This document shows positions 1 to 11,840 of a DNA stretch of 64,000 nt, one piece after another. Under the pieces are notes generated by a model. The model made no database searches. It saw nothing but the letters and a program-made list of their open reading frames with translations, and was not told the origin of the DNA. Every line of letters begins with the position of its first letter. Position 1 is the first letter of the stretch. The translations under genes and the position numbers were made by a program. The DNA is from Oegoconia quadripuncta (Eukaryota > Arthropoda > Insecta > Lepidoptera > Autostichidae): positions 36,266,778 to 36,330,777 of the forward strand of contig OX438744.1 in the NCBI GenBank assembly GCA_949316235.1, written 5' to 3'.

Positions 1-334
1 CATGAACTTTAATTTACATTTCCGTGAATGTCTGGAACGACGAGTGAAGATGCGATGCAAGCGGATTCACAATAAGTAACATGCTATAACTGTTCGCAGT
101 GCGCATGCGCGACCTACCGCAATGTACTGCGTGCGCTCAAGGGCAGAACAAGGCAGCTGTTGACCTGATATGCATGACAAAGTTTCTTCTGTCTTTCTGT
201 CCATGGGGATGAGATATCTACGACTTAATATCACTACGCTATTTATAGACCTTAGCGATCGGTGCCATAAAAATGCATTGCATGCATCTTTTATTTTTAT
301 AATAAAATGAGATTTCCTTACAATAATATCAGTT

Positions 335-495
335 AATGGTGTCGATTCGGATGTACATCAACTAAACTAAACGAAACTAAAACCAGTTCTAAAGTAGTAC
401 TGTCTCTTTCTCCCTGAAACAGTACGATGCGACGGCACCACTCCAAAACTAGTTTTAGTTTAGTTTAGTTGGTGTACATCCGAATCGACACCATT
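335..495. mobile_element. 161-bp palindromic MITE, copy 1
   Basis: Terminal inverted repeats of about 49 bp start AATGGTGTCGATTCGG and end with its complement. The middle contains AGTAGTACTGTCTCTTTCTCC. A second copy of identical length is at 34399-34559. I could not define a target-site duplication. No coding capacity. Confidence 0.88.
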
Positions 496-944
496 CTCAA
501 CTTTCGTTTAATATTCCTTGACACCCTGCCTAAGAGAATGTAGGTATATGTGTTTCGATTTTATAAAATGATTCTATTCGGGTATTTTGGGGATATTTCT
601 TAAATCATTCAACTGGACATAGGTCTCCCGAATACTCCCCATTAATTTCCAAAGCGACCGGTCGGAAGCGGCACACAAAAAAGCAACGAGTTCCTGCGAC
701 CAAGCCTATGTTCAGCAGTGGATATTGGCTGCTATTTTAAGCACCAAAGTCTAATTATTCCTAGGCTACAAGATAGCCATGCCATAGCCGTACGGATAAA
801 CAATACTTTGTTCCAATATATATATAGCACACACACTCATACACTCACACACACAAAACACGACATTGCGAAATTCATACATACGACGATTATTTGACAT
901 TGATTGAATTATTTGACCATTTTTTTATTTGTAATATTACTTAT
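496..944. other. No gene; AT-rich with repeat traces
   Basis: Contains a weak piece of the ATAGGTCTCCC repeat (610-735) and a degenerate CA tract (823-857). No supportable frame. Upstream, at 100-112, TGCGCATGCGCGA is an NRF1/Erect-wing-like palindrome with nothing else around it. Confidence 0.6.
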
Positions 945-1172
945 CGACTAAATTATTTATTATTACTTAGTTTGTCTCGCCATTCACTTTTGCCTCTAGA
1001 TTGTATAGTGATTATTATTTATGAGTGACTTTCCACCTAATTATTTTTTTTAAGAGAATTGTAATGAAAAATGAGAATCTGTAATTGGCATGACTTTGGC
1101 TTGTAAATTTTGTGTAATATTTTTTATAATGATGCTGTTGATTCTGTAAAATTATCAATAAAAAAAAAATAG
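945..1172 (+). mobile_element. LINE/SINE 3'-end copy with poly(A)
   Basis: About 215 bp are shared with 41200-41424 (GTTTGTCTCGC, CTCTAGATTGTATA, ATCTGTAATTGGCATGACTT) and end in an A-run. No frame is recognisable. The A-rich ends point to retroposition. Confidence 0.75.
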
Positions 1173-1705
1173 GTTAATCAATACCTGTACGTCACAGATA
1201 TTGCTAATTAAACATTTTGTGTACCCAGTCCCAGTGGTATGCCGTGTTTCATTTACAACAAAAATCTCCAATCTTCTGTCACATGCATCAAATTAACATT
1301 GTTGAGAATATTCTGTTCCATCAGTCCGTGCATCAAAGATTTAAATCTAAATGCCTCTATGTGTTTCGATGTTCGTAACAGGAGTGAACATCAGTCGTCT
1401 GCGCACGAATCGCCCGTCAAGGCCGGCCGTTTGCGCATGCCCTTTGAGAAACTGAACTGTTAAATACCAAACGATTTTATGCTGTTTCAATATATTTCCT
1501 TTGTTTAGTATTTTTACTTAATATTTCCAAAAACTCAGCCTGGATTGTCAGCACCTCTTTCAACTCATGAGAAAAGTTTAGTGTGAAGTTTTTTTTTTTA
1601 TTTAATATAATTAAAAAATACTTAGTTGTACAGTCTTCAGACTTTCACCGTTCAAACGGTTCACCGTTTCAGACTGTATAGACCATCTCAATACGAATTT
1701 TATAT

Positions 1706-1803
1706 ATCATCATCATCAGCCCGTAAACATCCCACTGCAGGGATAGGCCTTCCCTCGTATATGAGGCCATAGTCCGCCACGCTGGCTCAATGCGGGTTGG
1801 GGA
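1706..1803 (-). mobile_element. SINE-D 3' fragment
   Basis: Matches the 3' part of the SINE-D copies at 46218-46530 and 51890-52167 (CAGCCCGTAAACATCCCACTG, GTCCGCCACGCTGG). It is truncated where the foldback repeat begins. Confidence 0.75.
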
Positions 1804-2048
1804 TTTAATTCGTGTAATTCCTGTTTACTAGTCACTCAACTCCTAATTACGAACAAGTTTCCCCAAGGAACCATTGCCGAATTCATAAAAAAAATCAATA
1901 ATCCTTAAATTCTGAAACCACCTTTAGTATGGAAGTCCAAAAATTTTCGACTGATTTCGGATATGGTTCCCAGTGGAAAGTTGTTCGTAATCAGGAATGG
2001 CGTCACCAGTTAATGGGAATTACACGAATTCAAATTCACCCTGTATAA
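1804..2048. mobile_element. Foldback/MITE with GAATTCGTGTAATTCC ends
   Basis: 1804-1865 and 1975-2040 are imperfect inverted repeats of about 60 bp (TTCGTGTAATTCC and ATTACGAACAA with their complements). The right end carries an extra CACCCTGTA that the left end lacks. A lone copy of this terminus lies at 2311-2346. CAGGGTG-type ends occur in many lepidopteran MITEs. Confidence 0.75.
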
Positions 2049-2681
2049 TATCTTATAGAAACGCAAATTGTGACTTGCAAATTTGTATAAGCTGTTGATG
2101 TAATTGAAACAACAAAGACCCAGCGCGCAGGTGCGTGCACAATCATTGTGGGAGGACAAATGTCTACCGTCTAGGACCCAGACCACAGATTACTAATAAG
2201 TTACTAAAGTAACCCAGACTCCAGGCCGTAACAACGAGCCTTTCATTAAAAAGTTACACCGCCATACATCTACTTCGTAACGTGTTGTTATCTTGTGTTT
2301 TTTATGGATGTTGTCTAGGGATTACACGAATTCAAATTTACCCTGTAGACAAAGTACAATAGTGGACTATTGTAATAGTTTGGCTATCAGTAAATGACGC
2401 AAAATTTAAAACGGTGATTCCCAAGCCAGTAAATAATATGGTCATAGGAAATTCTTATCTAATAGTAACCAAACATGGCGTTGGCACAGAAGGCCAATCC
2501 TCGCGCCATCGAATATCTTATTCGATATTTATCGACAAAACAGCGGTTAACGAGTGCGAGCAGAATTTTTCGTATTCTTGGAATATCACATGTGAGATCT
2601 ATCTCTATACGTCGATATTGGTCAGTAGTCGATAACCCGTTATCGTATGTTGTCTAACAAAATTGTGTTTGTATACATCCC

Positions 2682-2845
2682 AATTAACTAATATTATAAA
2701 TGGGAATGTTTGTGTGTTTGTAAGTTTATTACCTCTTCACGCTTAAACGGCTGGATGAATTTGGATGAAATTTTGTTCGTTGACAGATTAGGACCTGGAC
2801 ATACAGGTAAATTTTTTGGCTGAACTGATTTTGATGAAATCTTTC
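2682..2845 (+). mobile_element. Helitron-like short repeat (MINE-1-like)
   Basis: CTAATATTATAAATGGGAATG, then TTTGTGTGTTTGT and a GATGAATTTGGATGAAATTT block. This layout matches dispersed lepidopteran non-autonomous repeats. Relatives lie at 36418-36626 (-), 42955-43165 (+), 62463-62642 (+), 63025-63200 (-) and, weaker, 5108-5250 (-). Helitron assignment is from family resemblance only. Confidence 0.6.
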
Positions 2846-3369
2846 ATTCGGACAATCTCGCATGCGGAAAGCTAGTTTGAAATATACCTCTTTCGAATCA
2901 CTTCTTATAAAATAGAATCTCAAGTGTAAACTCAAGTTCGATCTTAAGATTGAAATAGAAATCGATAAGTTTCCCTTTCAGGCCTCCGTTAAAAAATATT
3001 ACTGCGTAAGTTTCGGTCATTATTTTCTATCCTACGAATTGAGATAATCAATTTGTTGAGAATTGTTCGAAAATCTTAGCCGAATAAGTGGGTTAGTTCT
3101 ATTCTATCCTATGCCGGAAACCACATCACACAATACATAATGTGGGAATATAAACGGGAAATTAATCCAGTACATTTGGCCTGCGCTAAACAAGCTGTCA
3201 ACGGGATATAAGCTGGAAGTCTGCGAACATTTCACCACTAATTAGTTAGTCTCACTGACGGAAACAAACATTGGGAATTCGGGTCATGAGATTAGATATA
3301 CGAACTCTTTGTTTGCGTTTGGAAATTTCACGCCTCCGGGAAATTTAAAATCCATTTCCTTTATGGTTA

Positions 3370-3565
3370 TTTCTTTAAGTACCGACGAAAAACGACGGGT
3401 GTTGTGTTTGCGTTGTGTGTCCAGTCTTGGTCCAGACGTATCTCAGTTACGCGTGGTCTGGTTTGAGTGCGGTTTTTTATATTAAAGACTAAACGGGCGG
3501 TTATTTGCCATGTTTGATGAAAATCGGTTAAGCCGTTTCAAATGTATTTAGCTTTTAACACTGTC
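3370..3565 (+). repeat. Dispersed GACGAAAAACGACGGGTG repeat
   Basis: A recurrent sequence with GACGAAAAACGACGGGTGTT, GTCCAGTC and AAAATCGGTTAAGCCG blocks. Partial partners are at 29743-29830 (-), 43535-43670 (-), 47865-48035 (+) and 50040-50130 (+). No coding capacity is seen. Confidence 0.6.
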
Positions 3566-4914
3566 TTTTGATTACTGGACTGGATACTGGACGATATAAC
3601 CATTTGTTACATCAATGCCATTGGGGGTTTTCTAAATTTTCTATTATATTTTATTTTTATTTTGCTGCTATGTGGCATCCCAAATCAGTGTCCTTCACAG
3701 TGACCATGTCACCAAAGTCACCCCGTCTGACATCTTGCCGTCTGCTGTGCACAAACCGCATGGGTTAAGGGACGCGGGAATACCTGCACTAGCAAAAGCG
3801 CGACGTATTACGGAGCTTTTGGAAACCTATATCCAATTAGCTGAAAGAGATCAAGAGGAAACTTTATCATCATCTGACAACACATTTTAAAAAAACATAC
3901 TCTAGACAGATGTAGGTAGTCTTTGACTGTACAATACCTATTTTCAGTAGTATAATAAAATTTTAGTAACACTTTCGTTTTAGCCGCGACGTGATCTATG
4001 ACGTTAATCTGCGTAAGTTTTAACCCATTTAGAGGTGGGTAACGCACATTAAACAAAATAGCCGAATGTTGGCGGGGTGAACGCACCTCGTTGCGGCATT
4101 CGTTCAGCCTATACAACGATCTACGAAACTGAAACGCCGTCTAGACGGAGCGCGTGTCGACGGCTTGTCGGGAATACTGTTGTAACAGACATATTAAATA
4201 TTTATTGTAAATGATACGAGTTTTTAGTCTTACAGCTAAAGCTTTATCCTTTAGATTGTCTCTTTATAATAGGTAAGGTACTACAGTGTATCTATGATCA
4301 GGGTTGATAAAGTACTTCAAACTCAAGAGTGTAAGACCCGTATTACAGAATGTTACTCAAGCAGAGTTCTGATCGCAGATCTACGCCTGAGCAACATTTT
4401 GAAATATAGGCATTAGTATTGTGATTTGTGTAGTTTACCGGTCAAGGAGTGTGTTCATGCAGTCCCTGTAGACCACTGAATTGGCTCAACAGCTGCCTTA
4501 AATTTAAAGCAACCGGAACCACTGTATAAATTACTCTTCTACAAAAATGCAACTATTGAGCACCCATTGACTGCGACAAACGTCGCTAGACTTCACTAAT
4601 CGTAAACGAATAACGACCGCGCAGAATTACTAATAATCTCGGTAAGATCATAACACCAATAAATAGGCTGCATGTATACCTAAATAAACATACATTTACG
4701 TAGGCATGTCCAAGTCATACTTCTACCACAAAGCCAGACATTTATTATTTACAAACATTTCACTTAATACGTTATGTAAAGCTACAAATTGAACAAAGTA
4801 TGCGTGTCGATAGTAAATTGTCTCAATCACAAAAGTTGTTCTCATTTTAGATACATGATATGCGTATCTATCACCTCAACTCGATACGTCGATATTTCCT
4901 TTATCCATGGGAGA
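3566..4914. other. No gene recognised
   Basis: Short chance frames only. No repeat family from elsewhere in the window is clearly present. 4130-4180 is slightly CpG-rich (GCGTGTCGACGGC). Confidence 0.5.
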
Positions 4915-5030
4915 AAAGTTTCAGCATCGTGTACAACTGAGCGAAGAGTCGACGACCCTGGGGCGAGCCAAACGGAGCCAAGGGTCGCGAACCCCGCTAC
5001 TATCATACGGTTGCCATGGTAACCGACTGT
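4915..5030. promoter_or_regulatory. CpG-rich island with RFX X-box palindrome
   Basis: GC-rich within an AT-rich region. It ends with CGGTTGCCATGGTAACCG (5008-5025), a full palindromic match to the RFX X-box (GTTGCC/GGTAAC half-sites). It also contains GTCGACGACCC, a string seen again near 55900 and 57650. No neighbouring gene is identified, so any regulatory role is inference. Confidence 0.45.
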
Positions 5031-5312
5031 TTATTTGTTTTATAGTATCTATACGATAGCCACAGAAAGCTGGTCCGTGTTTATGACAAACTAGCTTTAA
5101 GCACGTGGTTTAATTAATCGCGGAGTTATCTTCTCCAGGAATATTTTTACTACAATTCATCATATAAATATCATATGTCTTCTTCCAGAACATTATCTAC
5201 ATGTGAGCCAAATTTCAACCAAATCAGTTCACTCGTTTCACAGCAAACATTAACATTTATTTACAGGGTGTACACAAATTCATGCATTTCTCTGGAACCA
5301 CACAGTACAGTA

Positions 5313-5579
5313 CAGATTAACCCTTTGGGATATTTCTAGATAAAAATAAAATAATAATTTGTGTATTAATGTTAAAATAATACCAAATAAGCTTAACTTA
5401 TTCATGTGGTAAGCTTTAAATTACAAAGGAAGCAAAATAATTAGACATTACAATTACAAATAATTACTATTTGTAATTATTTGATTGTAAGTTAAGCATA
5501 CTTGACATAATCATTAACACCAATACAAAGATTGTTATTTTATTTTTTTATCAAGAAAAAGCCATACAGGTTAATCAGG
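5313..5579. mobile_element. ~267-bp foldback element
   Basis: The left arm from CAGATTAACC (5313) is an imperfect reverse complement of the right arm ending GGTTAATCAGG (5579). Shared blocks include TAGATAAAAATAAAATAA and GCTTAACTTA. The centre (5452-5478) is a near-perfect hairpin, AATTACAAATA...TATTTGTAATT. No coding content. Confidence 0.75.
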
Positions 5580-5730
5580 AGTAGACTTTGTTGATTCACG
5601 GAAATAAACGAATTGTTAGATATAATAGTTAGATATTTTATTTTAGTGTGGATAAAGACTTGGGAGCCTTGGAGAATAATGATCCCGTGGGTTTCTTGCG
5701 CCACTTCTTTTCCCACAAATGATTTATCTA

Positions 5731-6145
5731 AATCTTATCTAAATCTGCCGCCAAACAGCAATGTTAATAGCATTATTGTGTTCCGGTTGTCACAGATAAG
5801 ATAGCCAGTTCCCCAAATATTTGGGTTTCCGGGTCAGTACTTTCAAACTCAAACTCAAACTCAAAGCATTTTATTTCAACGTAAAATACATGATATCATT
5901 TGTTGAATGTCAATTTAAATCTATTGGAAATAAAAATAGGGCTAAGCATTTTTCGGTCAGTCAGTATGTCCAACCACCGCTTCGGAAAGGGAAATCATCT
6001 GTGGGAAACGAAGCGGCGCAAGAAACCCACAGGATCATTTTCTTTTCTTTTCTTTTTTTTTTTTTTCGGCCTCGTATTCACTTAACATCAGGTGTGATTG
6101 AGATCAAGTGCTAACCCGTTGTGCATAAATAAATAAATAAATAAA
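5731..6145 (+). mobile_element. SINE-A copy interrupted by a LINE-J tail
   Basis: 5731-5845 is the middle of SINE-A (AAATCTGCCGCC, TCCGGTTGTCA, GGGTTTCCGGGTCAGTA). 6062-6145 is its 3' end (ATCAGGTGTGATTGAG, GTTGTGCATAAA). Between them lies a minus-strand insert starting with CTCAAACTCAAACTC, the complement of a LINE-J-type tail. About ten SINE bases are missing at the junction. Confidence 0.75.
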
Positions 6146-6550
6146 TTTCCCTTTCCGATACGATAGTAGCTTGGGCATACTGACTGACATATAAATGCAT
6201 AAGCCCTATTATTATTTTCAGTAGACTTAAATTAACATTTCAAAATCAAAATCAAAAATATTTTATTCAATGTAGGATACAAAAATATCACTTATTGAAA
6301 GTCAACATGTTATTATTTTTTTTTAACTACATTCAACAAATTATATCATATTATACCTTATTATTGTGTGTGTCGTAGGCGTACGTGATCTCGCCTTAAG
6401 CTCCACTGAAAACCAGCGTTGTAGTCATTTTTCTCCTCTCGACTACAACAAATGCTGAGATGGGGACCTGATTTGATACCACTTTGCGACACCGAAAACT
6501 AGCTACTGCATACTTTTAGATTGATGTTTGATTGATGTTCCATATTTTTT

Positions 6551-6780
6551 TTTTTTTTTTATGATTGACTGGATTCGCGTTTGACCACAATCTCACCTGA
6601 TGGAAAGTGACGATGTGGTCGGAGATGAAGCACGCGATCTCAGTAAATGCCTATTCACTCTGCTCTAGAAGATCCCAAGGTTGTAGGATTCAGGAAAGAC
6701 TGACGCCGGAAGGGAGTTCCATGCCTTGGCTGTTCGGATGATGAAGGAAGAATCGAACTTCTTAGTGCTCCATAGTGTTA
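6551..6780 (-). mobile_element. LINE-K 5'-truncated copy with TSD
   Basis: Minus-strand sequence ends in poly(A) (T-run on +) and encodes remnants of an RT C-terminus of the AWNSLPASVFPES type. GTTCCATATTTTTT occurs at 6537-6550 and 6781-6794, a 14-bp target-site duplication whose last Ts are ambiguous. It landed at the tail of the SINE-A copy that follows. Confidence 0.82.
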
Positions 6781-6786
6781 GTTCCA

Positions 6787-6961
6787 TATTTTTTCTTTTT
6801 TTTATGCACAATGGGTTATATCTTGACCTCGATCACACCTGATGTTAAGTGAAGATAAGGCCGAAGGTGGTAGCGTACTGACCCGAAAACCCCATTTTAT
6901 TTGGGGGACTGGCTATCTTATCCCTGACAACCTGAACACAACAATGACATTAACATTGCTG
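6787..6961 (-). mobile_element. SINE-A, 3' half
   Basis: T-rich run then ATGCACAATGGGTT, ACACCTGATGTTAAGTGAAG, GGGGGACTGGCTATC, CAACAATG. It is 5'-truncated at the ATTAACATTGCTG region. Confidence 0.85.
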
Positions 6962-7484
6962 TTGTGTGTTATGTTGTGTTAGGTTGTACATATACAACCC
7001 GATCAATTAATTATAATGTATGAATGTCGCTGAATGGATAAAATAAAGTTTTCATAGCTGAAATAAATGCTTGAAGTTTGAAGCGCTCAGAACTTACTTT
7101 ACAATTTTCTGACAATATTAGATATATATTTTTCCTTCAATAAGAATAAATAGTGAATATTTATTTCATGGTCACCCTACATAATTGTCAGATTAGGATA
7201 ATGAATTACCAATTATATAGTATGAGTGTGCACAAATGCACAAAAAGTCGGACTTTGGATGGGTGACGAAGGACCAGATAAAAAGAAATGACTCCACACT
7301 AATTTAAGTGAAGCACCAATTGACCTGCAGATTTGAGTTATACCAGATACAATGAAAACCGCATTTTTTATAGGTACTTATCCAGAAAGGGTTTGCACTA
7401 CATCAAACACATGTCCTGTCAAGTGTGATACACTCGACAAGACATTAAGATGACTTCGACCGCACGGTGCAATTGCAATTTCTT

Positions 7485-7612
7485 CTTTATTCTTTATTGC
7501 ACCAAAATATTACAATAACAGAGTACAAACAATAGGTCACGTACAAAGGTGGACTTATCTCTTTAAGAGATCTCTTCCAGCCAACCTGAGCATTGAAATA
7601 GGAAACTTAGTA
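7485..7612 (-). mobile_element. LINE 3' UTR fragment (TTTATTGCACC family)
   Basis: CTTTATTGCACCAAAATATTA, GTACAAAGGTGG, CTTATCTCTTTAAGAGATCTC, TTCCAGCCAACCT. Partners are at 8415-8530 and 16020-16140. No coding part is retained. Confidence 0.65.
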
Positions 7613-9001
7613 AATTTCAACGTTGCAATTTCTGTTGATTTCCCATTTCTTTCCAAAATTCAACATGAATATTTAAAAATAATTACCATCAACCTGGTGT
7701 TATAATAATTGTACTTCTTTTTTAAATGTTTTTTCTAATGACCAATTTGCGACAATCGCTTTAAAACGCCGGATTAAAAAAATACTGAAATTGACGATCA
7801 TTTACAGGGAGCGACAACAATCGAATAAGAAGCAGACAAATTAATACTAGGTACTAGTAGCAATTATTTGGAGAAAGGTAGCAAGTATTAGTAAAATTGT
7901 AAGCAATTTTTAGTTAAATAATCAATGAACTCAACGGGAAACCAGCCAATCTGACGCTCACAAAATTTTATAGCATTTAAAACCTAATTTGGATTCTAAC
8001 CAAATGATTCAATTCCTATAATAATTGCTTAATGACTGCTCGCGTGGTAATAGTCTATTTCGTCCATTAATTAAATAAAATCAAATTGAGAATTGGTTCA
8101 AATTAAGCAATGCTAAATTAGGCACAGTCCGGTCAATGTAACTTTTGTGGGCTGGCGGGTCTTTAACCCATGATGTCATGCTAAATGTGAAACATTATGG
8201 TTCGCTAACTATATACAACACGCGGTTTCGGTTGAAAACAGGTCACCTCAAACTTCAGCATCAAAAAGGTCACCGCCAATTTTAAATTGTCACGTACGTA
8301 ATAGGTCAATCAGGTTATATCTATAAGTTACATCACAATATTATATCACATTACAGTCTTAGAGCTGATTAGATGTAAGTAAATCGTGTAAGGGGAAAAT
8401 CAATACAATACAAATACTCGTTATTGCGCAAAATAATTTTCAATAATTTTTGATGATAACAATAGAACACAATTAGGCGGTCTTATCACTAAAAGCGATC
8501 TCTTCCAGACAACCCACAGCCATGGGACATTTGTAGGTAGAAAAACAGGTAGGGTGCACGATACTACCAACTAAAGAAATAATTATAGATAAGTATGCAT
8601 AAATATAATAATAATTTCATATTAATAGACTTAATTATATTTTTCACGATTTATTTTTTTAATAATTTTACTAATTACAAATACTGGAGATCGAAAAACA
8701 AATGAAATACTTCGCAACAGTTAATAATAGTATGTAATTGTCGTTATTTATTCATTCTTCAAAGAAAAAAAAGCATTGATAAGGATTACATACTAAATTC
8801 GAAACCAATTTCGTGACGCATTAGTTACTGTGTTCCCACATTATGAGTGAGTGGAGACCTGTGCCCTACAGTGGGACATTTACAAGTTGAAGATGTGAAT
8901 CTGGTATACAATGTATTTGAAGGTGAAGGCACTGGAATCGCGCTACAATGTCCACTTTAATGCGTTTGTGGTGCGAGTCCCCAACGTGCCATCTTTCTGA
9001 C
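7613..9001. other. No gene; one LINE UTR trace
   Basis: AT-rich. 8415-8530 resembles the TTTATTGCACC LINE UTR (GGCGGTCTTATCACTAAAAG, CTTCCAGACAACC). 8850-8890 resembles the tail of the SINE-D/5S-SINE type (CCTACAGTGGGACATTTAC). Confidence 0.5.
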
Positions 9002-9236
9002 GGCCGATTGGTGTAGTGGATAGTGTTCCTATCAGCGAAACCAACGGTTGCAGGTTCGAATCCCGCGAGGAGTAAATTTGTGTGATGATACGAACTTTAA
9101 TTCCCGAGTCACGAATGTATATATAAATATATATCTATATTTATCCGTTATCTAGTACCCATAGTACAAGCTTTGCTTAGTTTGGGACTATAGATGATTG
9201 GTGTAAGTGTCCGAAATATTTATTTATTTATCTGTA
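9002..9236 (+). mobile_element. SINE-C, near full length
   Basis: tRNA-like head with box A GATTGGTGTAGTGG and box B GGTTCGAATCCC, a body with ATTCCCGAGTCA and GTTATCTAGTA, and a 3' end TTTGGGACTA...GATGATTGGTGTAAGTG. RNA polymerase III boxes are intact. Other copies: 11447, 19212, 40124, 49600. Confidence 0.88.
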
Positions 9237-9994
9237 AACGATGGGACTTTTGGCTAAAAGGCGTATAGTGTTCCGGCGGTTCCAAGGAAGATTGATGAAC
9301 ACCAGTACTAGAAATACACAAAGAACTGTGATTCTTTAATTTTTAGTATATTTATAGAACTTGTTAAGTACCTATGCTGTAATGGGCCTTTTTATGGGCC
9401 ATGTAGCCTGAGATAAATAAAATAATAATTAATTTGTTGTATTTAATCCATTTTACTTTTAACCTAACCTAACCTTCGTCCTTCCTTCCTTAGGACAAAT
9501 GGCTTTCTAATCTTATGAAGTTATCCCTAGTGAACCTTTTATGAAGACAAAAAGTGTCCAATATCTTCTTACCGGACATTCCATGTCAGCCCAATTTCAG
9601 CCCAATCGAGCCAAGATTGAGTAACAAACCAACAAGTTGGGTTCTCTGTAACCACTGGATAACTACACATTATTCACAGCGCTTCGAATGTTTGCAAGAG
9701 ATATATCAACCAATTTGTCTGTAGCAAGCAAACATACACAAACATTTGTGTGTATAATAAATCGGAAAGCTTTTAACATCTTCTGTTCAGTATTTTTCCA
9801 ATAACGCCTCTTTTATTGTAATTACTCGTAACTACCACTTTTAACCCGATTCTCAAATCGAATATTTACTGAAATTATCCCAACTTACATGAACTTTGAG
9901 TTCATACCAGATAATTTTAGTTTAAATGATTTGTAAGAAGTAATGTATGTACTCTGTTGGTGAGCATAAATAAATATATAAAATAAATTTAAAA

Positions 9995-10078
9995 TTAAAA
10001 AAAATCTACCTACACCAATATCTTCTATTTCAATTACCTGATATGCCTTTTTCCTTATTATTATTTTTCATTATTATT
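9995..10078. mobile_element. Foldback-family terminus (TACCTATGCCAATACTT type)
   Basis: A-run then CTACCTACACCAATATCTTC, AATTACCTGATATGCC, TTTTTCCTTA. The same terminus recurs at 10995-11085, 42283-42362, 62178-62262 and at both ends of the 60843-61798 foldback. Confidence 0.65.
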
Positions 10079-10116
10079 CCTTACGTTTCTACGTACTTTT
10101 TACTTACCCTCTGTAA

Positions 10117-10356
10117 GGTACACTAACAGGTCACGGTCATTACAACAAACATCTGTTCAATATAGGTGTTACAGACAGCCCCCTGTGCAGAGCGTGCATG
10201 GAGGCCGAAGAATCAGCCGCCCACGTGCTTTTAGAGTGCGAGGAGGTGGCCTTACATCGAGTCACGCACCTTGGAAGACCGGAGTCTCTCCCCGAAGCCT
10301 GCGGCAACATCCCAAAGTTGCTCGGTTTCCTCCAAGAACTTGGGTGGCAGTATTAG
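10117..10356 (+). pseudogene. R1-like LINE ORF2 C-terminus (post-RNase H zinc region)
   Basis: An open frame without its own ATG. It reads TGHGHYNKHLFNIGV, then CRACMEAEESAAHVLLECE and ends LLGFLQELGWQY before TAG at 10354. The CxxC...HxxxxC pattern is the zinc-binding motif near the end of many R1/TRAS-type LINE proteins. It is 5'-truncated just after an in-frame TAA (10114). It is a remnant, not a working gene. Confidence 0.8.
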
Positions 10357-11446
10357 GTATTCCCCCGTACGCAAAATAGGCGCATCCAGACGTCGAGTTG
10401 CGGAAACCGGCCCGCCATCGAATACGAATACCCTCTGTAAAAAAACTCATCCACAATCACAATTCACACACAGTGCATCACAATTGATTTGTATTTTATG
10501 TGTATACATAGGTGATCCACTTGTATACATGAACGTAAGCGTACGTGAGGCCTACGTGGACATAGGCGTGTGTGACAACCTATTAAAAATAAAGAACAAA
10601 TTTCTTTTCAAATGAAACCAACAAGCTACATACATACATTAGCACGTAATAAACAAGCTGAAACAATAAAGTACTTCATCGACCCGGCCTGCCGGCACGC
10701 AACCCGAAAATTGGCCTTTCAAAATGTAAAACAATGATGTAGAGACAAAACAAATGTTTTGGCGCCAGTTCTTGGTGAATGATTCGCCGAGTTGTTTATT
10801 GTAATATTACAATCATTGTAATGTTTTATCTTTCAAAAAATTTTCAAAACCATCATGAAGCGCACGCCGGACGGAGATTGATATAGTAGCTTGCAGTAAC
10901 ATAAATCTAAGATTTAAAAAAAAAAATTAAACTACATTAATCCAGACTACATTAATCGACATTAATCCTGATTAAGGTCAAGAGCGATCCCATTCTAATT
11001 AAAAAAAAAAAAAAAACTAGCTATGCCAATAACTTCTATTTCACTTACCTAATATGCCCTATTTTTTCCTCACAGTAAAAAACTTATCTTTATATTAACT
11101 AAATAGATGCCGTGTTTACGTTTATTTATAGTTCAGTCGTTATGAATAGCACAGGGCCTAGTTTCCACCAGAATTTCCGGGTTCAATCTACGGATGTACA
11201 CTTTTCGAGGTCAATGTTCGCGTAATACTACCTATCGTCTTAAGGCGAGGAAATTATATGAAAATTTTGTGTAATATGGAGATGATAAGAAAATTTGTTT
11301 GCAATTGGTTCCGTTTTTTCCCATTTTTGAACCATTCGAAGGCTGTGTTGGCTATTTGATCAAAAAGTCAGATATACACGCAGAATATGTCTTAAGAATT
11401 TGAGTGACGATAAATTTAAATTAATCAATGCCTGAGTCAATGATGA

Positions 11447-11640
11447 TTCGAGCTACGGTGTATTGTAGTGACCCTGTCTGCGAAACAAACTGTTAGCTGG
11501 TTCGAATCCCGCGTGGGGTAGGTAAACGTTTGTGTAATGATTCGAACATTTATTCCCGAGTCATAGATGTTTATATAAATATTTATGTATGTTTGTCTGT
11601 AATCTAGTATCTATAATACAAGCTTTATATAATTCGCAAT
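11447..11640 (+). mobile_element. SINE-C, 3'-deleted
   Basis: Head decayed but box B intact (GGTTCGAATCCC), then ATTCCCGAGTCATAGATG and ATCTAGTATC. It diverges after AATACAAGCTTTA and abuts the 5S-like SINE. Confidence 0.78.
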
Positions 11641-11654
11641 TCACTTTCTATTAG

Positions 11655-11840
11655 TAAAATGCCCGGCGCGACCAATCCTTGGACGGGTGACCACTACTGG
11701 TATTTTAATTTAGTGTTCCCGTGCTTCGGGGGGCACGTTAAATAGTCGATTCCAGTAGTTGTCAACTGAAGGCAGTACAGAGGCTGCTTATAAACACTGC
11801 CAGGTCTATAGTTTGATACAAATCCGCCAATGGACGTGAT
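11655..11840 (+). mobile_element. 5S rRNA-derived SINE, copy 1 (partial)
   Basis: GGCGCGACCAATCCTTGGACGG followed by GTGACCAC closely resembles the 3' third of 5S rRNA (GGCGCGGTTAGTACTTGGAT then GGGTGACC). Next come CCGTGCTTCGG, GGCACGTTAAAT and a tail shared with 58455-58570. Related copies: 20610-20850 and 57975-58572. Confidence 0.72.

Noticed and set aside
9002..9075. tRNA-like box A/box B sequences here and at other SINE heads
   Set aside because: They lack a complete cloverleaf and are followed by family-specific bodies and tails; SINE promoters, not tRNA genes.
11655..11720. Possible 5S rRNA gene
   Set aside because: Only the 3' third resembles 5S rRNA and it runs into a dispersed SINE body.
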